Below, piece after piece: positions 60,579 through 64,000 of a stretch of DNA of 64,000 bases. A program made the translations under genes and the position numbers. The notes under the pieces are model-generated. The model saw only the letters and a list, made by a program, of their open reading frames with translations, was not told the origin of the DNA and did no database searches. Origin of the DNA: Hymenobacter metallicola (GTDB lineage: Bacteria > Bacteroidota > Bacteroidia > Cytophagales > Hymenobacteraceae); assembly GCF_004745645.1 (NCBI RefSeq), contig NZ_SRMB01000003.1, positions 186,001 to 250,000 of the forward strand, given 5' to 3'. Numbering within the stretch: the stretch's first letter is position 1; every line of letters begins with the position of its first letter.

Positions 60579-61039
60579 AGCTGTTCGGCGTTGAGGTTGC
60601 CGTTGAACCACTCCGGGTCCAGGTTGGCCCCGATGCGCTTGTAGAACCCGATGGCGGGCTCGTTCCACTCCAGTACCTGCCACTTGAGGCGGTAGGCTCC
60701 GGTGCGGCGGGCTTCGGCTACCACGGCATCAAACAGCTTCTTGCCAATGCCCGTGCCGCGAGCCGCTTCAGTCACAACCAGGTCTTCGAGGTAGAGCATG
60801 CGGCCCTTCCAGGTAGAATAGGCCGTGTAAAACAAGGCAATACCCAAAATGCCTTGCTCCGGCGTTTCGGCCACGAAAAAGCCGAAGATGGGCTCGGGCC
60901 CGAAACCGTCGCGGTGCATATCCACCAGCGTGTTGGTGACTTCCTCCGGGGCCCGCTCGTAGATGGCCAGCTCCACAATCAGCTCGTGCACGCGGGCCAG
61001 GTCGTCGGGGGTACCGCGCCGAATGGTAATGTTTGCCAT
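60512..61039 (-). CDS. GNAT-family N-acetyltransferase
   Basis: 175 residues. The acetyl-CoA site is VVTEAARGTGIGKKLFDAV (about 90-108), preceded by YLEDLVV strand, and NEPAIGFYKRIGA near 130 is the C-terminal motif. The sequence is close to the diamine or spermidine acetyltransferase subgroup, but substrate is not certain. It converges on the sterol-desaturase-like gene and overlaps its end by 67 bases (60512-60578). Confidence 0.9.
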   Translation of the reverse strand: MANITIRRGTPDDLARVHELIVELAIYERAPEEVTNTLVDMHRDGFGPEPIFGFFVAETPEQGILGIALFYTAYSTWKGRMLYLEDLVVTEAARGTGIGKKLFDAVVAEARRTGAYRLKWQVLEWNEPAIGFYKRIGANLDPEWFNGNLNAEQLQAYACDAAVVAAVEANTLRNE

Positions 61040-61192
61040 GAGTTTTTAGATTTTTATCCGTTTGTCATCCCAAGTTCGGCGAACGGGTTTCTCCTACTAG
61101 AACGAGTCGTTGTTACGAGAGTCGTTCTGCTTTTCAAGGTCCGTTGCGAGGCTCCGGATGCCAAACGCTTTTTAGGCTAGCGAAATAAAAAA

Positions 61193-61232
61193 CCAACGCC
61201 CACCTGCTCAGACTTGGGCAAGTGGGCGTTGG
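61193..61232 (-). terminator. Terminator after the small lipoprotein gene
   Basis: CCAACGCCCAC (61193-61203) pairs perfectly with GTGGGCGTTGG (61222-61232). On the minus strand TTTTTTATTT follows. Confidence 0.88.
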
Positions 61233-61254
61233 CAAGAAAGCCCGAAGGCTGAAA

Positions 61255-61494
61255 TTACATCTGGGGCTGCATCTTTTTGATGTCCTCGGTAGCGTTGGCC
61301 GCGTTGATTTCGCGGGTAGCGGCGTTCTGAGGGGCCGTTTTGCCACCCGTCGTGTCGGGTGCTGCCGGAATGGGGGGCAGCGCTTCGGTGGCTACATCCT
61401 CATTGGTTTCGTAATCGGGGTTTTTGCACGAGGTAACGGACAGCGTCAGCAGCGAAGCGCCGGTCAGCAGACCGAGCAGGAACTTTTTGTTCAT
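61255..61494 (-). CDS. Small hypothetical lipoprotein
   Basis: 79 residues. Clear lipoprotein signal (NKKFLLGLLTGASLLTLSVTSC, Cys about residue 23). The mature 57 residues are acidic and Pro/Ala/Thr-rich with no fold signature, ending DIKKMQPQM. It lies 79 bases after the prolyl oligopeptidase on the same strand, so it might share its transcript. Function unknown. Confidence 0.65.
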   Translation of the reverse strand: MNKKFLLGLLTGASLLTLSVTSCKNPDYETNEDVATEALPPIPAAPDTTGGKTAPQNAATREINAANATEDIKKMQPQM

Positions 61495-61573
61495 AGTAAG
61501 CCGAAATAAGACAGGCGTTTGGGACTTTGGGGCCGCAAGATACGAAGCGAGGCCCGCGAAACCTACCTACGGC

Positions 61574-63817
<2,244 letters not shown>

Positions 63818-63962
63818 ACGATACGGAGCGTAGAAAGGAGGATGGGCCCGAATATAAACCCATAACCCGCAACCCGCGCAGCTTCGGGCTTTTTGTTTAG
63901 GGCAGGCACTGTCCCAACTGCCACCACCTGAGCTTCCTGTAGGCAGTAAGTAAAGTCAGAAA

Positions 63963-63998
63963 GAGCGTCATGCTTCGACTTCGCTCAGCATGACGCTC
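63963..63998. repeat. Inverted repeat at the right end of the window
   Basis: GAGCGTCATGCT (63963-63974) and AGCATGACGCTC (63987-63998) are perfect inverted copies around a 12-base loop. Repeats with this GTCATGC.GCATGAC word are common between Hymenobacter genes as I recall, but this single copy cannot prove it. Confidence 0.6.
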
Positions 63999-64000
63999 AT

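Overview
The window is chromosomal DNA of a Bacteroidota bacterium, most likely Hymenobacter or a close relative (order Cytophagales). The basis is a complete porP-gldKLMN type IX secretion (T9SS) cluster, SprE/PorW, a T9SS-type sorted cargo protein, Bacteroidota-style promoters (TTTG-N19-TAnnTTTG), a PafA-type phosphatase, F-type ATPase genes with AtpZ but without atpD/atpC alongside, high G+C coding DNA and leaders lacking obvious Shine-Dalgarno sequences. The genus is inferred from overall resemblance, not from a marker gene. I see no rRNA, tRNA, CRISPR array or intact transposase.

Layout. 1-16.4 kb is mainly housekeeping and metabolism: a TetR regulator cut by the window edge, ispF, two tandem M28 peptidases, lutB, a channel-like membrane protein, sdaA, msrB, nnrD/E, a UbiA-type prenyltransferase, a DUF6766-like protein, ppa, pafA and a HAD phosphatase. 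16.4-20.0 kb is an accessory patch: a decayed stretch with a possible T9SS tail remnant, an XRE regulator behind paired palindromes, and an SBBP-repeat T9SS cargo gene enclosed between two copies of the 3' end of atpG plus its terminator. 20.0-26.0 kb is the ATP synthase operon (minus strand: atpZ, AtpI-like, atpB-E-F-H-A-G), with large stem-loops in three of its gaps.

26.2-33.5 kb (plus strand) holds porW/sprE, a class A penicillin-binding protein and uvrC. A 52-bp perfect palindrome separates these from the oppositely oriented gldN, gldM, gldL, gldK and porP. Beyond porP lie hemD, a DUF4271 protein and a WecA/MraY-like sugar-phosphate transferase, then lipB with a small partner, yraN, a YwqK-like lipoprotein, htpG and a STAS-like protein. 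48.9-56.5 kb is a probable transition-metal locus: a His/Cys-containing exported protein, two ZnuD-like TonB-dependent receptors, a lipoprotein between them and a His-rich CDF exporter. The right end has an MFS transporter, an exported coiled-coil protein, DUF6526-like and DUF4286 proteins, a sterol-desaturase-like enzyme, a GNAT acetyltransferase, a small lipoprotein and a prolyl oligopeptidase.

How the genes work together. PorP/GldKLMN and PorW build the secretion machine that would export cargo such as the SBBP-repeat protein; GldL and GldM keep the residues expected of its proton-driven motor. The ATP synthase operon supplies F0 and most of F1, so the beta and epsilon subunits must be encoded elsewhere. 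The metal locus pairs TonB-driven uptake with CDF efflux. The most unusual structure is the atpG 3'-end duplication around the cargo gene, next to a regulator whose own promoter has palindromes resembling one at the cargo promoter.
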